Origin: an uncultured Bacteroidia bacterium | GTDB taxonomy: Bacteria; Bacteroidota; Bacteroidia; Bacteroidales; UBA932 | Length of the DNA: 64,000 bases | Assembly (NCBI GenBank): GCA_902785575.1 | Contig: CACZZF010000008.1 | Span: forward strand, 1 to 64,000 | Direction: 5' to 3' | In this document: one piece after another, positions 51,724 through 59,899 of the stretch | How positions within the stretch are numbered: position 1 is the stretch's first letter | How the letters are laid out: every line of letters starts with the position of its first letter | The notes under the pieces: generated by a model | The model's input: only the letters and a program-made list of their open reading frames with translations | Database searches by the model: none | What the model was told of the DNA's origin: nothing | Position numbers and translations under genes: made by a program

Positions 51724-51745
51724 GTATACCGACATGTCGGCATAC
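51724..51745. repeat. Palindrome in the susC leader
   Basis: CCGACATGTCGG is a perfect 12-bp palindrome, extended to 22 bp by GTAT and ATAC flanks with one mismatched pair. It begins 8 bp after the candidate -7 element, near the expected start site. It could be an operator, an RNA hairpin in the leader or a recombinase-binding site. No second copy was seen. Confidence 0.6.
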
Positions 51746-51801
51746 TACACATATTAATAATTTTTGAAGACACTATTATTCACCAAACCAATTAATTAGT
51801 T

Positions 51802-51838
51802 TAAAAATGTTTTCCAAGAAGCTATTCTGCGTGGTTGC
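51802..51838 (+). repeat. Right copy of 37-bp inverted repeat (inversion half-site)
   Basis: Spans TAAAAATG of the susC start through codon 11 and matches 50580-50616 in the opposite orientation with one mismatch. Together they bound about 1.2 kb that contains the recombinase gene and the susC promoter region. Confidence 0.8.
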
Positions 51839-54800
51839 CATGCTGATCGGCATGGCAGCTAGCTTTGGCGCTTACGCCCAAAGCCTGACAGTACGCGGAA
51901 CCGTCAAGGACGCCCAGGGTCCCGTCGTGGGAGCCGTGGTGCTCAGTGGCGGAGCCAATGCTGTCACGGATGTCAATGGTAACTACTCAATTACCGTACC
52001 ATCGAACGCTGTCCTGGAAGTTTCCTGCCTTGGTTACGCCACTCAAAATGTGAACGTTAATGGCAGGTCTGTCATCGACATAATCCTTAAGGAAGATGTC
52101 GAGATGCTCCAGGAGGCCGTCGCCCTCGGTTACGGTGCCCAGACAAAGAAGAAGGACCTGTCCGCTTCCGTGGGTATCGTCAGCAACCCTGAGAAACTCG
52201 CCGGACGTCCTGTCACTTCGACGACCGGTATGCTCCAGGGCCAGATCCCTGGTGTGGTCGTGTCCTACTCCAACGGTTCGCCTACCAGCGGCCCTGGCAT
52301 TCTCATCCGTGGACAAGGCTCCCGTAACGGAGATGGTGTCCTCTGGGTTGTTGATGGTGTCCCTGGTGGCCCTATCACCTCAATGAATGATATCGAGAGC
52401 ATCGTCGTCCTGAAGGACGCGGCCTCCGCGGCTATCTACGGAGCCTCCTCAGGAGCTGGCGGTGTTATCATCGTCACCACCAAGAAGGCCAGCAACGGTA
52501 TCCATGTCGAGTATGACCTCGTCACCGGTATCCGCCACGCCAGCAACCTCCCCGAGTGCCTCACCGCCGAGGAAGAGATCCAGATGAGGACCATTGCCTC
52601 CAAGAATGCGGGCATTAACCTTGACACAGGTTGGGATCCCGCCGTCAACCCCTGGATCGCCACCACCCGTACCGACTGGATGGACGAGATCTTCCGCGAC
52701 GCCCTCTACCAGCGTCACACCGCCACCCTCAACTATGGTACTGACGCTCTCAAGAGCCGTCTCACCTTCACCTTCAGCGACAACCCCGGCGTCCTCGTCG
52801 GTACGTTCTCGAGAAGCATTGGTGTCCGTTACAACGGCCAGTACCAGATGAACAAGTGGATCAAGATCACTGAGAACATCCACTTCTCCGACGGCAAGAG
52901 CCGCGGCACCGACACTGGCTCCAGCCACACCGGAACCATCCTCTCAGCCCTCTACATGCCGCCGTCCGCTGAGGCCTACGCGACAGCCGGGCCTTACGCC
53001 GGCTCTTTTGGAGGTACCACCACCGAGGATCCCGCCTACGCCGCCCAGTACGGCAGCAACTTTGCCGGTCTGCATGGTGATGCTGTGAACCCTCTGCGTC
53101 TCCTCCTCGCCGACACTCAGTACGGCCACGGAATCAGCTTCTGGTCAACCACCGGCCTTGAGATCGCCAACATCGTGAAGGGACTCAAATTCGTCGACCA
53201 GTTCTCTTATAATATTGGTCAGGGCATCTCTAAGAGTTTCAACCCGAAGCGTCCTGAGATTGGTAAACCCAGCCTCACCAACTCCTTGAATGAGAGCGCC
53301 TCACGTAGCGACAACTGGCGCAACGAGGCCACCCTCACCTATGACCGCACCTTCGGCAAGCACACTGTTGGAGCCCTCGGAGCTGTCACTCTCAACCGCA
53401 GCTGGGGAAGGGACTTCAGCGCAAGCGCCTCCTCCTTCGACATCGAGAACGAGTCCATGCAGTACATGGCCTTCGCCGGCAGCTATGGTATCCCTACCGA
53501 CCACTACAGCGGACCTGACGCCAACATCGCGTTCGTCGCCCGTGGTTCCTACAGCTTCGACGACCGTTACTTCCTCACCGCCTCATGGCGTCGTGACTAT
53601 GCCGGCCGTCTGCCTCTTGGCCACAACTACGGTGACTTCCCCGCCGTCACAGGCGCTTGGAAGATCTCCAGCGAGCCTTTCTTCCCGAAAAACGACAACA
53701 TCAACCTTGTGAAGGTCAGGGCCTCTTGGGGCCGCGTCGGTAACCTCGGTTCCATCGGTGCGAACTACAAGTCCCCGTCCCTCAGCCAGATGGGAGACAA
53801 CACTGACAACAGGATGGCTGGCCGTACCGGTTACGGAAAGGGTGGCATCATGAGAGGTGTCACCTGGTCACTGACCACCGCCTTCAACCAGGAACTGACC
53901 TGGGAGACTTCGGAGCAGGCTGACCTCGGTCTCGATATCGACCTCTTCAAGGATCGTCTGTCGATGTCCCTCGACCTTTACAATAAGAAGACCTTCAACC
54001 TTATCCAGTCCCAGACCATGGATTGGCCGACCTACATGGGTATCAACCCTCGCCAGATCAACCTCGGTGAGATCAACAACCGTGGTATCGAGTTCGTCGC
54101 CACATGGAAGGACAAGATCGGCAAGGACTTCAGCTACTATATGACCGGCAACTTCGCCTACAACCGCAACCGCGTCATCAACACCGGTGTGTTCGATTCC
54201 GACGGTAACTCAGCTCCTTGGGTCGGTGGTGGCGGATACGGTCTTGAAACCACCGCTATCTACCGCAGTGAGGTAGGCCAGCCTATCAACTCCTTCTATA
54301 TGATTCCTTACGAGGGCATATTCCAGAGCATGGAGGACATCTATGACCACCAGAAGGACGGCAAGCTCATCCAGCCTGGTGCCCGCCCGGGCGACCTCAA
54401 GTTCACCGACGTGAATGGGGATGGCAAGATCAGCACCGAGGACCGTGTTTATCTTGGAAACCCGACTCCGAAGTACACCTTCGCCCTTTCCGGCGGATTC
54501 ACTTGGAAGAATCTCAATGTTGACCTCATGCTTCAGGGCGTGGCCGGCAACAAGATCGCCTACATGGCCAAGCAGCTCATCCTCGCCGATGTCGAGGGTA
54601 ACTTCAGCCGCGCCAAAGGCATTCTTGACGCCTGGAGCCCTGAGAACCGCGACTCCACCATCCCGATCCTCTCCAGGAACGACCCGAACTCCAACCTCGC
54701 CACCCCTTCAGGATGGTATCTCGAGGATGGTAGCTACCTCCGCGTCAAGAACTTGACTGTCGGTTACGACATCACCAAGCTCATGCGCCGTCTGCCTCAC

Positions 54801-54959
54801 TTCGCCGAGAGGAACTCTTCTTGCAACGTTTACTTCTCCGGTGAGAACCTCTTCACTTTCACCAAGTATTCCGGAATGGATCCTGAGGTCGGCGGTTACG
54901 ACACCCTGACCTACCCGGTCCACAAGATTTTCGCCTTCGGTGTGAAACTCAACTACTAA
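51807..54959 (+). CDS. SusC/RagA-type TonB-dependent outer-membrane transporter
   Basis: 1050 residues with a signal peptide ending AYAQ. Residues about 28-105 are the carboxypeptidase-regulatory-like domain (VRGTVKDAQGPVVGAVV; VTDVNGNYSI). About 115-225 is the plug (GMLQGQIPGVVVSYSNG; ILIRGQGS; VLWVVDGVPG; AAIYGASSGAGGVIIVTTKK), followed by the 22-strand barrel ending in FAFGVKLNY. No secretin/TonB short N-terminal domain is present, so it is not wired to an anti-sigma factor. It imports oligosaccharides with the adjacent SusD. The start codon lies in an inverted repeat, so expression is probably phase variable. Confidence 0.95.
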   Translation: MFSKKLFCVVAMLIGMAASFGAYAQSLTVRGTVKDAQGPVVGAVVLSGGANAVTDVNGNYSITVPSNAVLEVSCLGYATQNVNVNGRSVIDIILKEDVEMLQEAVALGYGAQTKKKDLSASVGIVSNPEKLAGRPVTSTTGMLQGQIPGVVVSYSNGSPTSGPGILIRGQGSRNGDGVLWVVDGVPGGPITSMNDIESIVVLKDAASAAIYGASSGAGGVIIVTTKKASNGIHVEYDLVTGIRHASNLPECLTAEEEIQMRTIASKNAGINLDTGWDPAVNPWIATTRTDWMDEIFRDALYQRHTATLNYGTDALKSRLTFTFSDNPGVLVGTFSRSIGVRYNGQYQMNKWIKITENIHFSDGKSRGTDTGSSHTGTILSALYMPPSAEAYATAGPYAGSFGGTTTEDPAYAAQYGSNFAGLHGDAVNPLRLLLADTQYGHGISFWSTTGLEIANIVKGLKFVDQFSYNIGQGISKSFNPKRPEIGKPSLTNSLNESASRSDNWRNEATLTYDRTFGKHTVGALGAVTLNRSWGRDFSASASSFDIENESMQYMAFAGSYGIPTDHYSGPDANIAFVARGSYSFDDRYFLTASWRRDYAGRLPLGHNYGDFPAVTGAWKISSEPFFPKNDNINLVKVRASWGRVGNLGSIGANYKSPSLSQMGDNTDNRMAGRTGYGKGGIMRGVTWSLTTAFNQELTWETSEQADLGLDIDLFKDRLSMSLDLYNKKTFNLIQSQTMDWPTYMGINPRQINLGEINNRGIEFVATWKDKIGKDFSYYMTGNFAYNRNRVINTGVFDSDGNSAPWVGGGGYGLETTAIYRSEVGQPINSFYMIPYEGIFQSMEDIYDHQKDGKLIQPGARPGDLKFTDVNGDGKISTEDRVYLGNPTPKYTFALSGGFTWKNLNVDLMLQGVAGNKIAYMAKQLILADVEGNFSRAKGILDAWSPENRDSTIPILSRNDPNSNLATPSGWYLEDGSYLRVKNLTVGYDITKLMRRLPHFAERNSSCNVYFSGENLFTFTKYSGMDPEVGGYDTLTYPVHKIFAFGVKLNY

Positions 54960-54979
54960 TATTTAGGAGGACATTAGAT

Positions 54980-56683
54980 ATGAAAAAGTACATTTATATA
55001 GCTTTTGCCGCTCTCTGCGCCCTCACTTTCGCCTCTTGCGATAATTTCTTGGATTACACTTCCCAGGGAACTATCGCCCAGGACAACTTCTTCCTTTCCG
55101 ACGAACAGGCCAATGGTGCTATTGAGAACTGCTACTACGGCCTCTTCGAGAGGGACGGAATGTTCAGCCGTGAGATCTACTGGGAGCAGGCTTGCGCTAA
55201 CGATATGGTATGGGGCAAGACCCGTGGTTTCCCGAGCCTCGCCACTCTGAGCTACACCGGCAACGAGTCCTGTATTCTTGACACTTGGAACAGGATCTAC
55301 AACCGTTACGGCATTCCCAAGGCCAACTGGGTGGTCAATTCTCTTCTCACCAAACAGGCCAAGGAAGGCCTCACTCCTGTTGAGACCAGGGTACTCGGTG
55401 AGGGTTACTTTCTCCGCGCGCAGTATCACCTGCTCGCCGCCTACCGCTACGGCACCAAGGAGCTCGGTGTTCCCTTCGTGGCATACGAGGATGTCGAGGG
55501 TGGTTACAACTACACCATCCCCCCGCAGCTCCCTTCTGTGACCGACAACTACGCCTACATCGTCTCCGACCTGAAGAAGGCTGAGGAGATCCTCCCTCGC
55601 GTTGAGGAGTACTCCACGGCTGACCTCGGCCGCGCCTGCAAGCAGTCCGCCGCCGCCCTTATGGCCAAGGTTTACGCTTACTGGGCCATGTGGGACAGCT
55701 CACAGTGGAGCAATGTCATCGACTGTGTGAACCGTCTTGAGAACCAATATGGCCGCGGGCTGGTGGACAATTTCGCCGACCTCTTCTCCCCGGATTTCAG
55801 CAAGGGCTTCTACAACAAGGAGTACTGCTGGGGTATTCCCGGAACAGGTGGTGCTGACTACACCGGTAACGGTGGTGTTGAGCTTACCGGTGTCATGCTC
55901 GAGGACAAGGGCTGGGGCAAGTTCAACGGCTGGGGCCAGATCCACCCTTCCTATGACCTCTACGAAGAAATGGCGAAGGATAATGAGGACACCAACGGTG
56001 ACGGCGTCTCTGACTATCAGGACACCAAGAACGAGCGTCTTGCCAAGACCATCCTTGAGTACAACGACGAATTCACTTATTTCGGTGAGAAGATGCGCTA
56101 CTACTCTCCGGTCAACATTGAGGTTGGTTTCCAGTGCAACAAGTACATGGAGGCATTCGAGCCCGCCAACTGCGTTGGCACGACCGTTCTCGACAATGGT
56201 AACTGGCCTGTCACTCAGGTTATGTGGCCTATCGTCCGCTTCGCTGACTGCTTGCTTCTCCGCGCCGAGGCTAACCTCGCCCTGGGCAATGCCGCAGCCG
56301 CCGCGACCGACATCAACAAGATCCGCGTCCGCAGTCACCTTAAGCCTCTCGATGGTCCTGCCACTTGGACTGACCTTTATCACGAGCGCCGCTGCGAGCT
56401 CGCTTTCGAGTTCTCCGCCGACCACGCTTTCGACTGCAAGAGGTGGGCTATATCCGGTGCATCCGAGATCAAGGCTCTTGCTCTCAATGAGCTGAACTCA
56501 CATCCGAGGGTCCGCCACTATGAGGATAGGATGAATCCCGAGTCCCCCTACACTGTCGGCCCTTACGAGGACTATCAGTCTCCTGTTAAAGTATGGAGAG
56601 ACCAGTGTCTCACCTTCCCTTATCCTACTGATGAGATCACCAAGGCCAACGGAGCTCTCCAGAACCCTCCGTCCTGGCGATAG
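54980..56683 (+). CDS. SusD/RagB-type glycan-binding lipoprotein
   Basis: 567 residues. The leader ends TFASC. Helical TPR-like SusD organisation is clear: NNFFLSDEQ-like start (DNFFLSDEQANGAIENCYYG), EGYFLRAQYHLLAAYRYG (about 140), QSAAALMAKVYAYWAMWD (about 218), and FADCLLLRAEANLALGNAAAA with HERRCELAFEFSADH near the end. It caps the SusC barrel and binds the oligosaccharide. It is 20 bp after susC, with an AGGAGG Shine-Dalgarno at 54965-54970, which is unusual in this phylum and suggests high translation. Confidence 0.95.
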   Translation: MKKYIYIAFAALCALTFASCDNFLDYTSQGTIAQDNFFLSDEQANGAIENCYYGLFERDGMFSREIYWEQACANDMVWGKTRGFPSLATLSYTGNESCILDTWNRIYNRYGIPKANWVVNSLLTKQAKEGLTPVETRVLGEGYFLRAQYHLLAAYRYGTKELGVPFVAYEDVEGGYNYTIPPQLPSVTDNYAYIVSDLKKAEEILPRVEEYSTADLGRACKQSAAALMAKVYAYWAMWDSSQWSNVIDCVNRLENQYGRGLVDNFADLFSPDFSKGFYNKEYCWGIPGTGGADYTGNGGVELTGVMLEDKGWGKFNGWGQIHPSYDLYEEMAKDNEDTNGDGVSDYQDTKNERLAKTILEYNDEFTYFGEKMRYYSPVNIEVGFQCNKYMEAFEPANCVGTTVLDNGNWPVTQVMWPIVRFADCLLLRAEANLALGNAAAAATDINKIRVRSHLKPLDGPATWTDLYHERRCELAFEFSADHAFDCKRWAISGASEIKALALNELNSHPRVRHYEDRMNPESPYTVGPYEDYQSPVKVWRDQCLTFPYPTDEITKANGALQNPPSWR

Positions 56684-56710
56684 TTTGATGACTTTAAAAA
56701 GATATAAAAT

Positions 56711-58522
56711 ATGAAAAAGATATTTTACGCGATAATGGGGGCCGCCGCCCTGCTTCTTCTCGCCGGTTGCGAGGAGAAAGGTGAGGTCTTTTACCAGAAT
56801 CCTTACAGGATCATCGTGGACTATCTGCCCTCGACTTTCACTATCAGTGGCATCTCCGGCAATGTGACACCCGATGAGAACTACGATTGGATCACTTCCA
56901 ACGGCAACGGCAGTTTCACCGTCAGGCGTAACACCAGCGGCCTTATCCGCCGCGCTGAGTTCACAGTCGCCGGTAGCAGTGACAAGGCTATCGTCAACCA
57001 GAGGGCCCACAGCCTTGATGCCACGGTTACTTCCTCGCTTGCCAGCCAGGGACTTGGTTCAGCCAATATCGATGTCACCTTGAACACCAAGAACCTCGAC
57101 GACTATGCCGCTTGGGGACTTATCTTTGGTACTGCTAATGACCGTTCCGCGGGAAAGGTCGTTCCGATGAGCGGTGCTCCCGTCGCCGGTATCAATAAGG
57201 GTGAGATCACTGGTCTTGCCGAAGGTACTGACTACTTCGTCTGGTCTTATGTCGAGTCCACCGAGGGTGACAGGATCTATTCCAATCCTCTTGGTCTCGT
57301 CCCTCCCGTGTATGTTAAGGCTGGTGAGGATCTCCAGGCCGCCATCGACGCTGCCAAGGAGTTCCAGGAAATCCGTGTCGCCGGTGGCGCCGTGTTTAAC
57401 GGAACCATCGTGTTCGACGACAAGAACAAGAACAAGAGCATCTCCGGTGGTTGGAACGCTGACTTCACCGAGCAGAGCTGGGACAACCTGACCGTCATAG
57501 ACGGTGGTGGTGTCAACCGCGGTATCTACTGCGGCGAGAGCCCTATCACCGACATGCCTCTGCAGGGTTCTGTCGAGATCTCCTACTTCGAGATCCGCAA
57601 CTGTCTATGCTTGTCTGGCCATGGTAGCGCTATCCGTGTGTCCGGTGGCCCTGTCACTGTCCACCACTGCTACATACACCACAATGAGGCAGACCGCGGT
57701 ACCATCAACACTCGTGAGGACGATCAGTCTTCAGACATCACTGTCTACGACTGCGTCATCGTGAACAACGTCGCCAACGGCCATGCCGCCGGTGTCTGCG
57801 TTGAGGATGGCCAGAGCCGCGCCAACCCGACTCATGCGAAGTTCTACGGAAACATCATCGCCAACAACCGTTCCATCAAGAATGATGGTTATGCCGGTTC
57901 AGTGTATTTCTACCAGAGCGTTGACGTCCAGTTTGTCAACAACACTGTCGTCAACAACTTCAATTACTACGAGGACAATGGCAACTGGTGGGGTAACTTC
58001 TACCTCCGCTACAATACCAACGCCGTGCTTGCCAACAACCTCATTCTTCGCCCTTGGGGTGCGAAGAGGGGAGAGGCCGCATTCTTGCAGGATAAGCCTA
58101 TCGATGGTGGCGGAGCCCGTCCCACTGCCTACAACAACGTCATCGAGGGAGAGCAGATGCACAACGAAGGTGGCTGGACGAAGTCGGGTGAGATTAGGAT
58201 GCCTAGCAACTTCACGATCACCGAGGTTCTGAAGAACCCTGACATCGAGATGGTTGCCCAGGCTGATCTTCAGAACAAGGCTGCCACATTCAAGTACAAC
58301 AGCCTGACCGATTTCCTTGGTGAGAATTATATGTCTCAGGGTAAGGCTATCGGTGCCGGAACACTTGAGACTCTCTCATACAATTCCTACGACACAGCCA
58401 ACCTCGGTGCCAACTACTCAGCTGACATCAAGGCCTTCCTTGAGAAGATCGGAACCGACATCAACGGTAACCCGTTCATTAAGGGCGGCAAGACTGACAT
58501 CGGTGCTATCCAGTCCAAGTAA
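56711..58522 (+). CDS. Beta-helix surface lipoprotein at the SusE/F position
   Basis: 603 residues. The leader ends LLLAGC. Residues about 25-110 look like a small BACON-like beta domain (NVTPDENYDWITSNGNGSF). About 115-205 is a fibronectin-like domain (GLAEGTDYFVWSYVES). About 210-603 is a right-handed parallel beta-helix with repeated short strands (ISYFEIRNC; VHHCYIHHNEADRGT; VYDCVIVNN; FYGNIIANN; FVNNTVVNN; LANNLILRPWG). Third gene of the susCD operon, 28 bp after susD, so most likely a surface glycan-binding protein; a pectate-lyase-like catalytic role cannot be excluded. A terminator follows. Confidence 0.8.
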   Translation: MKKIFYAIMGAAALLLLAGCEEKGEVFYQNPYRIIVDYLPSTFTISGISGNVTPDENYDWITSNGNGSFTVRRNTSGLIRRAEFTVAGSSDKAIVNQRAHSLDATVTSSLASQGLGSANIDVTLNTKNLDDYAAWGLIFGTANDRSAGKVVPMSGAPVAGINKGEITGLAEGTDYFVWSYVESTEGDRIYSNPLGLVPPVYVKAGEDLQAAIDAAKEFQEIRVAGGAVFNGTIVFDDKNKNKSISGGWNADFTEQSWDNLTVIDGGGVNRGIYCGESPITDMPLQGSVEISYFEIRNCLCLSGHGSAIRVSGGPVTVHHCYIHHNEADRGTINTREDDQSSDITVYDCVIVNNVANGHAAGVCVEDGQSRANPTHAKFYGNIIANNRSIKNDGYAGSVYFYQSVDVQFVNNTVVNNFNYYEDNGNWWGNFYLRYNTNAVLANNLILRPWGAKRGEAAFLQDKPIDGGGARPTAYNNVIEGEQMHNEGGWTKSGEIRMPSNFTITEVLKNPDIEMVAQADLQNKAATFKYNSLTDFLGENYMSQGKAIGAGTLETLSYNSYDTANLGANYSADIKAFLEKIGTDINGNPFIKGGKTDIGAIQSK

Positions 58523-58525
58523 TAC

Positions 58526-58560
58526 TGTCATCCTGAGGCCGCATCGCGGCCGAAGGATCT
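58526..58560 (+). repeat. TGTCATCCTGAGGCC...GAAGGATCT interspersed repeat
   Basis: TGTCATCCTGAGGCCG, a short centre, then CGGCCGAAGGATCT. It lies between the surface lipoprotein stop codon and the terminator, in the same order as the copy at 50511-50541. The element can fold through GGCCG/CGGCC. Confidence 0.75.
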
Positions 58561-58565
58561 GAAAT

Positions 58566-58601
58566 AAAAGCGGGACGACCACTCGATCGCCCCGCTTTTT
58601 T
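58566..58601 (+). terminator. Terminator of the susCD operon
   Basis: AAAAGCGGGACG pairs with CGCCCCGCTTTT (one mismatch) around a loop, followed by a run of T. It ends the susC-susD-lipoprotein transcript. Confidence 0.85.
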
Positions 58602-58627
58602 CTATTCCTGATTCTGTGAAAGCATAA

Positions 58628-58659
58628 TTTGCGATTCCTAACGAGATTGGTTATTTTTG
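58628..58659 (+). promoter_or_regulatory. Promoter of the GH127-like gene
   Basis: TTTG (58628-58631), 20 nt, TATTTTTG (58652-58659): exact match to the Bacteroidota consensus. It lies 32 bp before the start codon, after the susCD terminator, so the gene is a separate unit. Confidence 0.75.
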
Positions 58660-58690
58660 TGTCACTCTCCGACTTGCTCTTGATTGGTTT

Positions 58691-59899
58691 ATGAAACGAC
58701 TTTTACTAATATCGATCTTTTCTCTGCTGCTTTGTTCTTGCGGAGATCGTGATCCATATAAGATGACATTTGTCAGTATGTCCTCTCTTGAGATCAAGGA
58801 TGACTTCTGGACTCCCTATTTCCTTATTCACAAAGACATAACCCTCCCGCTTGCGGTCAGCTGGACTGAGAGCCACTTTGACTCTCCGATGGTCCCCAAG
58901 GCAATCGAGGGCATCGCATATTCCCTACAGTTCGAGAAGGACACGGAACTGGCGGTTAAGCGTAGCTCATGGGTGACGAGATTGAAAAACGAGGCCGGCC
59001 AGCGGCAGGCTGTGGCGGACACTTGCGAGGTCAGCAGTGCCGTCACAAAGGTTTTCAACGATGCTGACCTGCTTAGAATCAGCGGCGACGGGAATTATGC
59101 GGATAATCTGGAGCAAACTCTTTATAATGAGGTGCTTCCGGCCATTTCCTTGAAAGGTGATCGTTTTTTTTCAAAATCTCCTTTGTCGTCCTCAGGAAAC
59201 TTCTCCCGCCTGACTTGGGAAGAGACTCAAGGCAGCGCCATGGATCTGTTCCGTATCATTCCATATTTGGGAAATATCGTCTATGGCACTTCCAAAGAAG
59301 CCCTGTGGGTAAACCTCTACATGTCCGGCAATGCGAAAGTCAAATTTGCCGGTGAAGATATAATCGTTCATCAGACAACTACCTATCCTTGGGATGGCTA
59401 TGTGGCTCTGCAACTGGAGCTTCCGAAGCCCCTCAAAGCAGAGATCCGTCTCCGGATACCATCGTGGTGCGAAGATTTCACTTTAAGTGTAAATGGCAGA
59501 TCTGACGAGAGTGTTAAGGTTGATGCCGGATATGCGGTACTTAGTCGCAAATGGCAGGATGGCGACAACATCGAACTGGTGCTTGACATGCCTGTGAAGA
59601 CTGTCGATGCCACTTATTTTGGAAAGAAAGAGGAAGGGAAACGGGCTGTTCGGCGCGGCCCTATAGTCTATTGCATAGAAGAAAAGGATAATCCCTTCGG
59701 ATTTGACACTCTGTACTTGTCAAAGAATATGGAATTCGGCCTGGAAAGGTTGCCCAAAGCCGAGTGGTGTGGCCATAGCTTGATGAGAATAACGGCAAAG
59801 ACCCCTGATGCAGGGGTCCTAACCTTTATACCATATTTCGCTTGGGGCAATCGTGGCCCCGGAAAGATGGAAGTATTCGTTCCTTATCAAGGCAATTAA
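58691..59899 (+). CDS. Shortened GH127-like protein lacking the catalytic cysteine motif
   Basis: 402 residues with a lipoprotein leader (LLLCSC); GH127 beta-L-arabinofuranosidases are usually over 600. The start ([12 protein letters not shown]) and the region [20 protein letters not shown], then [30 protein letters not shown] and LWVNLYMSG align in order with GH127, but roughly 200-250 residues of the early helical barrel are missing. Where the family has the CCPPN motif with the nucleophilic and zinc-binding cysteines, this protein has ETQGSAMD. It is therefore probably not an active GH127 enzyme. The C-terminal beta domains look intact. It has its own promoter. It may be a binding protein or a decaying gene that is still open. 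Confidence 0.75.
   Translation: MKRLLLISIFSLLLCSCGDRDPYKMTFVSMSSLEIKDDFWTPYFLIHKDITLPLAVSWTESHFDSPMVPKAIEGIAYSLQFEKDTELAVKRSSWVTRLKNEAGQRQAVADTCEVSSAVTKVFNDADLLRISGDGNYADNLEQTLYNEVLPAISLKGDRFFSKSPLSSSGNFSRLTWEETQGSAMDLFRIIPYLGNIVYGTSKEALWVNLYMSGNAKVKFAGEDIIVHQTTTYPWDGYVALQLELPKPLKAEIRLRIPSWCEDFTLSVNGRSDESVKVDAGYAVLSRKWQDGDNIELVLDMPVKTVDATYFGKKEEGKRAVRRGPIVYCIEEKDNPFGFDTLYLSKNMEFGLERLPKAEWCGHSLMRITAKTPDAGVLTFIPYFAWGNRGPGKMEVFVPYQGN

Noticed and set aside
49307-51838. Integrative element carried by the recombinase
   Set aside because: No relaxase, excisionase, transfer genes, transposase or tRNA attachment site is visible; the recombinase is better explained by the inverted repeats around it.
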